A stretch of DNA of 7,280 bases, taken from positions 1 through 7,280 of the forward strand of contig JAOZUP010000200.1 of assembly GCA_029938595.1 (NCBI GenBank), given 5' to 3'. Of the stretch, positions 1 to 6,247 are shown in pieces. How positions within the stretch are numbered: the stretch's first letter is position 1; the number at the start of each line of letters is the position of its first letter. Under the pieces are notes generated by a model. It saw only the letters and a list, made by a program, of their open reading frames with translations. It made no database searches and had not been told where the DNA came from. The DNA is from Thermoanaerobaculales bacterium (GTDB lineage: Bacteria > Acidobacteriota > Thermoanaerobaculia > Thermoanaerobaculales > Sulfomarinibacteraceae). The position numbers and the translations under genes were made by a program.

Positions 1-3
1 AGG

Positions 4-42
4 GGCGACAGACACTGGTCGGACCGACGATAGTCTGTCGCC
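4..42. repeat. Imperfect palindrome / long-stem hairpin
   Basis: The ten bases GGCGACAGAC at 4-13 are the exact reverse complement of 33-42, with a 19-base loop between them. The right arm shares its last bases (40-42) with the next hairpin (40-52), so the two RNA structures cannot both form fully. It is probably part of the 3' end of a transcript entering from the left. Whether the overlap acts as a switch is unknown. Confidence 0.5.
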
Positions 43-63
43 GCTTCGCGGCTCTGTTTTTTT
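40..63 (+). terminator. Probable factor-independent terminator of an upstream gene
   Basis: A perfect 5-bp G+C stem (GCCGC, 40-44, pairing with 48-52) with a TTC loop is followed by TCTG and a run of seven T (57-63). Stem plus T-run on the plus strand is the classic intrinsic terminator layout. The stem is short, and the larger 4-42 hairpin overlaps it. It would end a transcript whose gene lies to the left of the window. Confidence 0.55.
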
Positions 64-75
64 CCTGGCCGTGTC

Positions 76-121
76 CCTGGGGCTCACGCCCCAGGCTATG
101 AATATGCCGCCCCTTCGGGGC
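76..121. repeat. Pair of small perfect hairpins, REP-like
   Basis: The first hairpin is an 8-bp perfect stem, CCTGGGGC (76-83) with 88-95 and a TCAC loop. The second is GCCCC (109-113) with 117-121 and a TTC loop. Thirteen bases separate them. Compact paired palindromes between genes resemble REP/BIME-type elements that RAYT (IS200-like) transposases mobilise. No such transposase is in the window, so the assignment is by shape only. Confidence 0.4.
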
Positions 122-137
122 TCCGCTGCCGACACCC

Positions 138-166
138 TTGCAACCCGTTGCCGATCAAGGTACTAT
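138..166 (+). promoter_or_regulatory. Sigma-70-type promoter of the tRNA-Ala gene
   Basis: TTGCAA (138-143, four of six consensus bases) and TACTAT (161-166, four of six) are separated by exactly 17 bases. The predicted start falls near 173, about five bases before the mature tRNA. The segment between the -10 box and the start is almost all G+C (CCGCCGCGCG, 167-176). Such discriminators are typical of stable-RNA promoters under stringent control. Confidence 0.6.
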
Positions 167-177
167 CCGCCGCGCGT

Positions 178-253
178 GGGGCCGTAGCTCAGTTGGGAGA
201 GCGCAGCGTTCGCAATGCTGAGGTCGTGGGTTCGATCCCCATCGGCTCCACCA
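178..253 (+). tRNA. tRNA-Ala (anticodon CGC)
   Basis: This is a complete 76-base cloverleaf that reads GCG alanine codons. The acceptor stem 178-184 pairs with 243-249 and carries the G3:U70 pair that marks tRNA-Ala. The D stem is 187-190 with 199-202. The anticodon stem is 204-208 with 216-220, around the loop TTCGCAA with anticodon CGC at 211-213. The variable segment is 221-225, and the T stem 226-230 pairs with 238-242 around TTCGATC. The discriminator is A250, and CCA (251-253) is encoded. A promoter with ideal spacing lies just upstream. No terminator with a T-run follows; instead the 7-bp repeat array starts six bases after the CCA. Confidence 0.96.
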
Positions 254-259
254 ACACAG

Positions 260-287
260 ATACCGGATACCAGATACCGGATTTCGG
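260..287. repeat. 7-bp tandem array, left arm (ATACCGG units)
   Basis: Four units in a row with a 7-base period: ATACCGG, ATACCAG, ATACCGG and the degenerate ATTTCGG. The array starts six bases after the tRNA CCA end. It is in inverted orientation to the array at 340-371, so the two arms could pair across a spacer of about 52 bases. The same units recur at 6248-6289. Confidence 0.8.
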
Positions 288-304
288 ATCCACCCACCCC
301 CCCT

Positions 305-332
305 TTGACATCGAGACCGGTGATTTTACGAT
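305..332 (+). promoter_or_regulatory. Candidate promoter of the S41 protease gene
   Basis: A perfect TTGACA (305-310) is followed after 16 bases by TACGAT (327-332, four of six). It lies in the spacer between the two inverted 7-bp arrays and on the right strand for the gene starting at 461. The predicted start is near 339, so the right repeat arm would be transcribed as part of a 5' leader of about 120 bases. No other good promoter was seen before the gene. Confidence 0.45.
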
Positions 333-339
333 TTCGCAT

Positions 340-371
340 CCGGCATCTGGTATCCGGTATCCGGTATCTGG
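340..371. repeat. 7-bp tandem array, right arm (inverted units)
   Basis: Units with a 7-base period in reverse-complement orientation: CCGGCAT, CTGGTAT, CCGGTAT, CCGGTAT and a partial CTGG. A degenerate unit, TTCGCAT, precedes them at 333-339. The array is the inverted counterpart of 260-287. On the minus strand its unit order (ATACCGG, ATACCGG, ATACCAG, then ATGCCGG) resembles the array at 6248-6289. Confidence 0.8.
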
Positions 372-442
372 CCTCCGACAGATGAACATCCACCCCCGGA
401 TCCCGTATCCTCAGGTGCCCGTGACGCGTCTCGATTTCTCTG

Positions 443-449
443 AAGGAGG
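443..449 (+). promoter_or_regulatory. Ribosome binding site of the S41 protease gene
   Basis: AAGGAGG, a near-perfect Shine-Dalgarno sequence, sits 11 bases before the ATG at 461. It fixes that start, which is also the first codon of a clear signal peptide. Confidence 0.75.
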
Positions 450-460
450 ATCCGATTCCA

Positions 461-3400
461 ATGCGCTCGAAACTCACCCTGTTTGTGCTGTGCCTGTGTC
501 TGACCGCCGCAACCGCGTCCGCCGAGGTGGACGCCCGGATGCTACGTTACCCGGACGTATCGGAAACCCACATCGCCTTTGTCTACGCCGGTGACATCTG
601 GCTGGTCGCCAAGGGCGGCGGCACTGCCCACCGCTTGAGCTCGCCTCTCGGTGAGGAGCTCTTTCCCCGCTTCTCACCCGACGGGACGCAGCTCGCCTTC
701 AGCGCCAACTATGACGGCAACATCGATGTCTATGTGATTCCGACGATGGGCGGTGAGCCGGTGCGCGTGACGTACCACCCGGACGCCGATCGGCTCTCCG
801 ACTGGACACCGGACGGCAAGCAGCTGCTCTTTGCCTCGGCTCGAGCGAACGGCGTGGGCAGGTTGAGCCAGTTCTACCTGGCATCCCCTGCGGGTGGGTT
901 CCCGGAGGTCCTCCCGATTCCCTACGGTGATGTCGGCGCCCTTTCCCCAACCGGGAAGACCATCGCCTACACCACCCGCGACCGCGGCTTCCGCAACTGG
1001 AAGCGCTACCGCGGCGGCACCGCACCGGACATCTGGTTCTTCAACCTGGAGACCCTCGAGGCCCGCAACCTCACCGACAGCGCCGCCAACGAGAGCCGGC
1101 CGATGTGGCACGGCGACACCCTCTATTTCCTGTCCGACAGCGGGCCCGCCCTGCGCGCCAATATCTGGTCCCTCGACACGACCACCGGGGACATGCGCCA
1201 GGTCACGGAGTTCACCAATTTCGACATCACCTTCCCCGCCATCGGCCCGTCCGACATGGTCTTTCAGGCCGGCGGCCGCCTCTATCTGATGGGGCTCGAC
1301 GACGAGCAGTACGCCGAGGTCGAGGTGGATATCGTCACCGACCTCGCCAGTCTGCGGCCGCGACGGGTCAACGCCGCCGATCTCATCCAGGTCGCCGACA
1401 TCTCGCCCAGCGGCAAGAGAGCCGTCCTCCAGGCCAGGGGCGAGCTCTTTTCCGTGCCCGCTAAACATGGAGTCGTCCACAACCTGAGCCGCACCTCCGG
1501 CGCCGCCGAGCGTTTTCCCGCGTGGTCACCAGACGGCAAGAGCATTGCGTACTGGAGCGACGCGAGCGGCGAGTACGAGCTGTGGCTGATCCCATCGGGC
1601 GGCGGCGAGCCGAAGAACCTCACCACCCTCGGCACGGGCTTCCGATACCAGCTCTTCTGGTCGCCCGACAGCACCAAGATCGCCTTCATCGACCACACCC
1701 AAACCATCTGGGTCTACGATCTCGAAGCCGGTGGTTTCTCCGAGGTCGACAAGGGCCTCTGGCGATTGCACCCGAACCTCCAGGGCTTTGACCTCAGCTG
1801 GTCGGCGGACAGCCGCTGGATCGCATACTCCCGCGGCCTCGAGACCACCAACAACGCCATCTTCCTCTTCGACATGCCAAGCGGCACCCGCCACCAGGTC
1901 ACATCGGGTTATTACAGCGACTCTGATCCGGTCTTCGATCCCGACGGGAAGTACCTCTACTACCTCTCCAATCGCACGCTGGAGCCCATCTACTCGGACA
2001 TGGACCAAACCTGGGTCTACCCCAACACCACCAACATCGTCGCGGTGCCGTTGCGCAACGACGTCGCGTCGCCGCTGGCGCCGCGCAACGACGAGGAGGA
2101 GGTGAAGGAGGAGACGGCCGACGACCCAGATACGGAGGAGAGCGAGAAGAAGAATGAAGGCAAGAAGAAGGGCAAGAAAGCCGACAACGAAGACGACGCC
2201 AGCGAGAAGGAGGAGAAGCCCGAGCCGGTGAAGATCGATCTCGAGGGCTTCGAGAACCGCGTCGTGGTGCTGCCGCCCGAGGCCGGCAATTTCGGCACCG
2301 TGGCTGCAGTCTCCGGCAAGGTTATCTTCCACCGCATGCCGCGCTCGGGCTCATCCGACGAGAACCAGCCCATCGCCTACTACGACCTCGAAGAGCGCGA
2401 GGAGGAGACCATCCTCGACAACGCGGACGGTTTCGTTGTCTCGGCGAACGGCAAAAAGATGATGATCCGCTCGAAGGACACCTTCGCTATCGTCGACATC
2501 GCGCCCGGCCAGAAGATCGGCGGCGAAGGCAACTCGAACAACAAGCTCGACACCTCGAAGCTCGAGATGACCCTCGATCCACGAGCCGAGTGGAACCAGC
2601 TCTTCACGGAGGTCTGGCGCACCTACCGCGACTACTTCTACGATGCCAACCTGCACGGGCTCGACTGGGAAGGTCTCCGCGAGCACTACGGCGCCCTTCT
2701 CGACGACGCCGTCACCCGTTGGGACGTCAACTTCATCATCGGCGAGCTCATCGGTGAGGTGAACGCCTCCCACACCTATGTCGGCGGTGGCGACACCGAA
2801 GACGCGCCCCGACGGCCCGTCGGTCTGCTCGGGGTCGACTGGTCTTTGGAAAACGGCGCCTACCGGATCGCCCGAATTGTCCACGGCGCACCGTGGGACG
2901 CCGCCGAGCTGCGGTCGCCGCTGGCGGAGCCGGGCGTCGACATCTCCGAGGGCGACTATGTCCTTGCCGTGAACGGGCTCCCAGTTGACACGACCAGGGA
3001 CCCCTACGCCGCGTTCCAGGGTCTTGCCGGTCAGACGGTTGCGCTGACCGTGAACTCGAACCCGAATATGGACGGTTCACGCGAGGTGCTGGTGGAGACC
3101 ATGGGCAGCGAGGCGCGGCTCCGCCACCGCGAGTGGATCGAGCACAATCGGCAGTGGGTGCTCGAGGCGTCGAACGGAAAAATCGGTTACGTCTACGTGC
3201 CCAACACCTCGGTCTCCGGCCAGACCGAACTCGTCCGCCAACTCAACAGCCAGCACCAGCTGCCGGGCTTGATCATCGACGAGCGTTTCAACGCCGGTGG
3301 TCAGCTGCCCGACCGCTTCATCGAGAAGGTCAACCGGCCCATGCTGACGCGGATCTACTTCCGCCACGGCGCCACCCGCACCCACCCCACCATCAGCCAC

Positions 3401-3775
3401 TACGGCGCCAAGGCCATGCTGATCAACGGTTGGGCCGGCTCGGGCGGCGACGCCTTCCCGTTCTTCTTCAAGGAGATGAAGGTGGGTCCGCTGGTGGGTG
3501 AGCGCACCTGGGGCGGGCTCATCGGTCCCGCGGTCGGCCACCAGCTCATCGACGGCGGCCGCTACACCGCACCGCCCGGACGCCTCTACGGACCCGATGG
3601 CGTGTGGTTCCCCGAGGGACACGGCGTCGATCCCGACATCCCGGTGGTGGACGACCCGAGCCAGCTCGCGAAGGGCATCGATCCGCAGCTCGAGGCAGCC
3701 GTCAACGCGGTCCTCAAGGAGCTCCAGACAAACCCGCCGGTCTTCGCCGATCCGCCGGAGTTCGAGGTTCGGTAA
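461..3775 (+). CDS. Exported tricorn-like protease, S41 family, with PD40 propeller and PDZ domain
   Basis: This 1104-residue serine protease of the tricorn type probably degrades peptides in the periplasm or outside the cell. Residues 1-21 form a Sec signal peptide (basic start, Leu/Cys/Val-rich core, ASA then E22). Residues of about 25-535 hold TolB/PD40-type propeller blades, with repeated FSPDG, WTPDG, WSPDG and FDPDG motifs each followed by a beta strand. A Lys/Glu/Asp-rich stretch follows (about 542-590). The C1 core domain (about 706-775) ends in Ser770-His771. A PDZ domain spans about 785-870. The S41 catalytic domain carries G947 (NAGG), Ser994 (GSGGD) and Glu1052 (FPEGHG). Tricorn of Thermoplasma, as I recall it, has S745/H746, G918, S965 and E1023. 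The spacings of 47 and 58 residues between the last three match exactly. The start is supported by a strong ribosome site. Archaeal tricorn is cytosolic, so the signal peptide implies a different site of action. Substrate unknown. Confidence 0.93.
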   Translation: MRSKLTLFVLCLCLTAATASAEVDARMLRYPDVSETHIAFVYAGDIWLVAKGGGTAHRLSSPLGEELFPRFSPDGTQLAFSANYDGNIDVYVIPTMGGEPVRVTYHPDADRLSDWTPDGKQLLFASARANGVGRLSQFYLASPAGGFPEVLPIPYGDVGALSPTGKTIAYTTRDRGFRNWKRYRGGTAPDIWFFNLETLEARNLTDSAANESRPMWHGDTLYFLSDSGPALRANIWSLDTTTGDMRQVTEFTNFDITFPAIGPSDMVFQAGGRLYLMGLDDEQYAEVEVDIVTDLASLRPRRVNAADLIQVADISPSGKRAVLQARGELFSVPAKHGVVHNLSRTSGAAERFPAWSPDGKSIAYWSDASGEYELWLIPSGGGEPKNLTTLGTGFRYQLFWSPDSTKIAFIDHTQTIWVYDLEAGGFSEVDKGLWRLHPNLQGFDLSWSADSRWIAYSRGLETTNNAIFLFDMPSGTRHQVTSGYYSDSDPVFDPDGKYLYYLSNRTLEPIYSDMDQTWVYPNTTNIVAVPLRNDVASPLAPRNDEEEVKEETADDPDTEESEKKNEGKKKGKKADNEDDASEKEEKPEPVKIDLEGFENRVVVLPPEAGNFGTVAAVSGKVIFHRMPRSGSSDENQPIAYYDLEEREEETILDNADGFVVSANGKKMMIRSKDTFAIVDIAPGQKIGGEGNSNNKLDTSKLEMTLDPRAEWNQLFTEVWRTYRDYFYDANLHGLDWEGLREHYGALLDDAVTRWDVNFIIGELIGEVNASHTYVGGGDTEDAPRRPVGLLGVDWSLENGAYRIARIVHGAPWDAAELRSPLAEPGVDISEGDYVLAVNGLPVDTTRDPYAAFQGLAGQTVALTVNSNPNMDGSREVLVETMGSEARLRHREWIEHNRQWVLEASNGKIGYVYVPNTSVSGQTELVRQLNSQHQLPGLIIDERFNAGGQLPDRFIEKVNRPMLTRIYFRHGATRTHPTISHYGAKAMLINGWAGSGGDAFPFFFKEMKVGPLVGERTWGGLIGPAVGHQLIDGGRYTAPPGRLYGPDGVWFPEGHGVDPDIPVVDDPSQLAKGIDPQLEAAVNAVLKELQTNPPVFADPPEFEVR

Positions 3776-3850
3776 ATCGAATTTCAGATTAAGCGTGTCC
3801 GCTTCGCTCGGTCGTAGTGGCGGTCCTGTGTCCACCTTCGGCGTGTCGGT

Positions 3851-3940
3851 CGGTATCGCTATCGCAATCGCTATCGGTATCGAAACCCCAGATGGGTGGC
3901 GTCTTTCTCGATAGCGATACCGATCCCGATAGCGATAGCG
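3851..3940. repeat. Inverted 6-bp tandem arrays between convergent genes
   Basis: The left arm (3851-3880) is five 6-base units: CGGTAT, CGCTAT, CGCAAT, CGCTAT, CGGTAT. The right arm (3911-3940) is five units in the opposite orientation: ATAGCG, ATACCG, ATCCCG, ATAGCG, ATAGCG. Extended by CGA on each side of the loop, about 28 of 33 positions pair. This gives a long hairpin with a loop of about 26 bases. It fills the 180-base gap between the protease gene (plus) and the kinase-like gene (minus), so it may end or protect both mRNAs. Neither arm is followed by a T-run, so a simple intrinsic terminator is not shown. Nothing else was found in 3776-3955. Confidence 0.75.
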
Positions 3941-3955
3941 ATGTCTGACCACTGA

Positions 3956-5275
3956 TCACTGGTTGCCCGGCCGGCGGGCATACTCGAGAGCAAGATCCCG
4001 CCAGGGTCCGGTTGCGCGTAGGGTGGAGAGATTGCCGAAGTGGCCACCGAAAGTCCGGCCAATGAAAATCAAGTCCTCGGGGAAGCGGATATCGGTGGTG
4101 TAGGACCAGGTGCTGAGCTTGAGGTCGATCAGCCGGCTGAAGAACTCGTCATCGTCTCCGAAAGTGTAGGGCGGAGCCACGGCGAGGATGGGGTCGAAGA
4201 TCTCCACCCACGGATCGGTCAGCTCGAGGGGCAGGGGGACATCGCCCTCCTTGAACATGCCCATTCGGTGGAGGATCTCCGGCATCTCGGATTTGCGGTC
4301 GTCGATCGCAGCCTGCATGAGGTCGGCATAGCCCAATGCCACCTCGGTGGGGACCCGCTTGACGCAACCGTAGTCATACACCACCACCCGTCCGTCCTCG
4401 CGGAAGGAGAAGTTGGCCAGGTTGGGATCGGCGTGGAGCATCCGGTGGTCGAGCAGCCCCCGCAGGAGGAACTCGACGAGAACGGTCCCCCAGCGATCCT
4501 TGAGCTCCTGGCTGTAGTTGTCCGAACACGCCTCGCCCGGTGGGATACCTTCGACGTACTCCATGGTCAGCACGTTGCGCGAGCTCGCCTCGTCGACCAC
4601 CCGGGGGACGATGATCTCGGGGATCTCGGCGTGGAGCTCCCCCATGCGACGGATGTTCTCCGCCTCGTGCTTGTAGTCCAGCTCCTCGAGGAGGCGGTCG
4701 CGGACCTCCTTCCAGATGGGGTCGAAATCCCCATCCATGACCAGCGTGAACAGCGCCTTGAGAATGGTCTTGAGGTTGGAGAGATCGGCGGTCACGATCT
4801 CGTCGATGAGCGGGTACTTGATCTTCACCGCCACGTGGCGGCCGTCGCGCAGCACCCCGCGGTGGACCTGGCCGATCGAGGCGGCGGCGAAGGCCTCGAG
4901 ATCGAGCGACTCGAAGAGCTCGTCGTAGTCGTCGAGCGCGGATCTGATCTCGAGATCGATCACCTCGGGGGGAACCGGCTTCGTCTCCTGCTGGAGAGCC
5001 CGCAATACCTCCGCCACCTCGGGAGGCAGCAACCCGTCCTGGAGGCTCAGCATCTGGCCGACCTTCATCGCCGCACCCTTGAGCTCACCGAGGGTCTCGA
5101 CAATGCGCGCCGCGTTACGCACCAGGTTCTCCCTCTGGTGATCTTCCCGATCAGAGCCCGACCGGGCCAGGTTGAGAACCTGATCGCCGAGCACCGAAAC
5201 TCCGACCCGGCCGGCCAGCCCGCCGAGCTTGACGAAGCGTCGTAACGCCGAGGTGATCAGCTCATCATTGCCCAT
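3956..5275 (-). CDS. ABC1/AarF/UbiB-family atypical kinase-like protein
   Basis: This soluble protein of 439 residues belongs to the UbiB/ADCK family. Members support quinone synthesis or lipid homeostasis and are ATPases rather than ordinary protein kinases. Counting from the upstream TTG at 5284, the family-specific KxGQ motif is K74-V-G-Q77 and the Ala-rich nucleotide loop is AAASIGQV (133-140). The ATP lysine is in VAVK (K154), and ELDYKHEAEN is at 201-210. The catalytic loop is HADPNLANF (284-292), and the metal-binding motif is DYG (304-306) instead of DFG. No membrane anchor is visible at the C terminus, unlike proteobacterial UbiB. I prefer the ATG at 5275 over the TTG at 5284 (442 residues); neither has a strong ribosome site. 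No ubiquinone or menaquinone genes are nearby, so the pathway is open. It converges with the protease gene across the 6-bp repeat hairpin. Confidence 0.88.
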   Translation of the reverse strand: MGNDELITSALRRFVKLGGLAGRVGVSVLGDQVLNLARSGSDREDHQRENLVRNAARIVETLGELKGAAMKVGQMLSLQDGLLPPEVAEVLRALQQETKPVPPEVIDLEIRSALDDYDELFESLDLEAFAAASIGQVHRGVLRDGRHVAVKIKYPLIDEIVTADLSNLKTILKALFTLVMDGDFDPIWKEVRDRLLEELDYKHEAENIRRMGELHAEIPEIIVPRVVDEASSRNVLTMEYVEGIPPGEACSDNYSQELKDRWGTVLVEFLLRGLLDHRMLHADPNLANFSFREDGRVVVYDYGCVKRVPTEVALGYADLMQAAIDDRKSEMPEILHRMGMFKEGDVPLPLELTDPWVEIFDPILAVAPPYTFGDDDEFFSRLIDLKLSTWSYTTDIRFPEDLIFIGRTFGGHFGNLSTLRATGPWRDLALEYARRPGNQ

Positions 5276-5316
5276 GGACTTCAAGGCTACCAGGAATTCG
5301 AATGCACCAAGCGGTG

Positions 5317-5583
5317 TCAGCCGAGGTGATCAAGGAAAGACGGGAGGTTGCAGGACCTGCGGCGGTCATTGCCGCTCGATCGGGGCGTGTGTGAGATCAA
5401 GAACCGCCGCGACGCATCGATCATGTCCGCTGCCTTGTCCAGTCGCGCCATGTCGTCCGGTCCGGGCGAGGACGTCAACTTGATCTCCACCGCCCACAGC
5501 TCCTTCCCGAAATCCAACACCAAATAGAAATCTTTTTCTATTTTGCAAGAACTGTGTAAATGACGACGCCTGTCCCCGACCAC
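5317..5583 (-). pseudogene. C-terminal remnant of a DUF4143-type AAA ATPase
   Basis: The open frame of 88 codons reads like the last part of the ATPases that end in a DUF4143 domain. It has a strand ending LVLDFG (D24), then ELWAVEIK (E33, K35), which together give the D...ExK pattern of a restriction-nuclease-like fold. The helical segment and a C-terminal strand (RRFLISHTP) follow, with a natural stop. The first 17 or so residues (basic, MVGDRRRHLH) do not look like the family. The P-loop ATPase half, normally several hundred residues upstream, is absent; the VapC gene ends five bases before this frame. I read it as a 3' stump left by deletion or insertion. Expression as a small protein is possible but not supported by a ribosome site. 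The family name comes from recognition of the sequence pattern, not a search. Confidence 0.55.
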
Positions 5584-5587
5584 CTGG

Positions 5588-5998
5588 TCACGCCAGAGGC
5601 AGCGTTCGGACCTCCAGGAGCTGCGAGTCGACGATGACCTGCAGGTCGCGGTCCTTTGACAACAACAGGGCGTCGTTCTCTTCCGCGAGCTTGGCGATGA
5701 TGCAGTCGATGGTGGACCGGATCGTCACCCCTCGCGAGCGAAGTCGGCGATAGAGATCGGCCGCTTCCAGGTAGGTCTCGGGTTCCCGCGGCGTCAGCCA
5801 CTCCATTTCGCGGAAATGCCGCTCGATTTTCGTGAGGCTCTTCGATCGCCTGATCCCCTGCAGCACCTCGGCAGCCACGACACCGCAGGTCAGCACATCG
5901 GCTTCTTCGCGGATCAGCCGCGCGAGTGCATCCGCCTGCGGGCTCGGATGCCCGTTAAAGAAATCGACCCATGCGGACGAATCGACAAGGACCCTCAT
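5588..5998 (-). CDS. vapC: VapC-type PIN-domain toxin (ribonuclease)
   Basis: This 136-residue PIN-domain endoribonuclease is the toxin of a type II toxin-antitoxin pair. Proteins of this family cleave tRNA or rRNA with Mg2+ held by conserved acidic residues. Here these are D6 (LVDSSAWVDFF), E44 (GVVAAEVLQGIR), D98 (RSTIDCIIA) and D116 (SKDRDL), in the usual order and spacing for a full-length PIN domain. The frame is open 12 codons further upstream, but the ATG at 5998 begins exactly at the first PIN strand (MRVLVD). That ATG also overlaps the antitoxin stop codon as ATGA, so I chose it. The overlap implies translational coupling behind vapB. All catalytic residues are present, so the toxin should be active. 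The RNA target cannot be read from the sequence. Confidence 0.92.
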   Translation of the reverse strand: MRVLVDSSAWVDFFNGHPSPQADALARLIREEADVLTCGVVAAEVLQGIRRSKSLTKIERHFREMEWLTPREPETYLEAADLYRRLRSRGVTIRSTIDCIIAKLAEENDALLLSKDRDLQVIVDSQLLEVRTLPLA

Positions 5999-6189
5999 GC
6001 GCGCTTCCTGAGGGCGTCGATGTCCCCCTCCCACTCGACCTTTCCCTGCAGCTGGAGAAGCTGACGGCGCCTCTTGGCTCTTGCGAACCTCCGCAAAGCC
6101 TCATTGATGACCTCGGTCTTCGTCTTTCCCTGGGAAAATTTCATCGCCGCCCGAAGGGCGTCGTCATCGATGTTTAGCGTCGTCCTCAT
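5995..6189 (-). CDS. vapB: VapB-type ribbon-helix-helix antitoxin
   Basis: This 64-residue antitoxin should bind and neutralise the neighbouring PIN toxin and, as a dimer, repress the shared promoter. Residues 1-7 (MRTTLNI) form the N-terminal DNA-binding beta strand. The helix-turn-helix part of the ribbon-helix-helix fold follows, including KTKTEVINEALRRFA. The basic and C-terminal segment (RRRQLLQLQGKVEWEGDIDALR) is typical of antitoxins that wrap the PIN active site. The gene comes first in the operon and its TGA overlaps the vapC ATG by four bases. A second in-frame ATG lies 12 bases upstream (6201). I prefer 6189 because the predicted transcript starts near 6203 and the strand begins right there, though near-leaderless use of 6201 is possible. 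Confidence 0.88.
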   Translation of the reverse strand: MRTTLNIDDDALRAAMKFSQGKTKTEVINEALRRFARAKRRRQLLQLQGKVEWEGDIDALRKRA

Positions 6190-6202
6190 TGATCTGCACA
6201 TC

Positions 6203-6238
6203 TATGCATAAGATAATGGCATAAATGATGCCTGTCAA
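6203..6238 (-). promoter_or_regulatory. vapBC promoter with operator palindromes
   Basis: Read on the minus strand, a perfect TTGACA (6238-6233), a 17-base spacer and TATCTT (6215-6210, four of six) form a promoter ending just before vapB. The spacer holds an inverted repeat, GGCAT and ATGCC around a 5-base centre (6218-6232). A perfect 8-base palindrome, TATGCATA (6203-6210), covers the end of the -10 box and the likely start site. Ribbon-helix-helix antitoxins bind such sites to repress their own operon, so these are the best operator candidates. Confidence 0.6.
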
Positions 6239-6247
6239 TGCATACAA

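Noticed and set aside
178..253. tRNA as an integration (att) site
   Set aside because: No integrase gene is present and no repeat of the tRNA 3' end was seen elsewhere in the window.
260..371. Possible CRISPR array
   Set aside because: The units are only 7 bases, directly adjoining, with no spacers, and there are no cas genes.
148..594. Open frames across the tRNA on both strands
   Set aside because: The peptides (AVAQLGERSV on plus, GADGDRTHDLS on minus) are well-known false translations of tRNA genes and then of the repeat arrays.
674..2332. Two 268-codon minus-strand frames inside the protease gene
   Set aside because: They are shadows of the coding strand in high-GC DNA, with no recognisable domains or ribosome sites.
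3077..3952. A 291-codon frame on the minus strand with an RYRYRDRYRYRER start
   Set aside because: It is antisense to the protease gene, and its start is only the translated 6-bp repeat.
4040..5245. A 401-codon open frame on the plus strand
   Set aside because: It lies fully antisense to the kinase-like gene, whose motifs (KxGQ, HADPNLANF, DYG) are clear. Its translation is rich in His, Leu, Val and Glu without any domain, as expected of the shadow of a high-GC gene.
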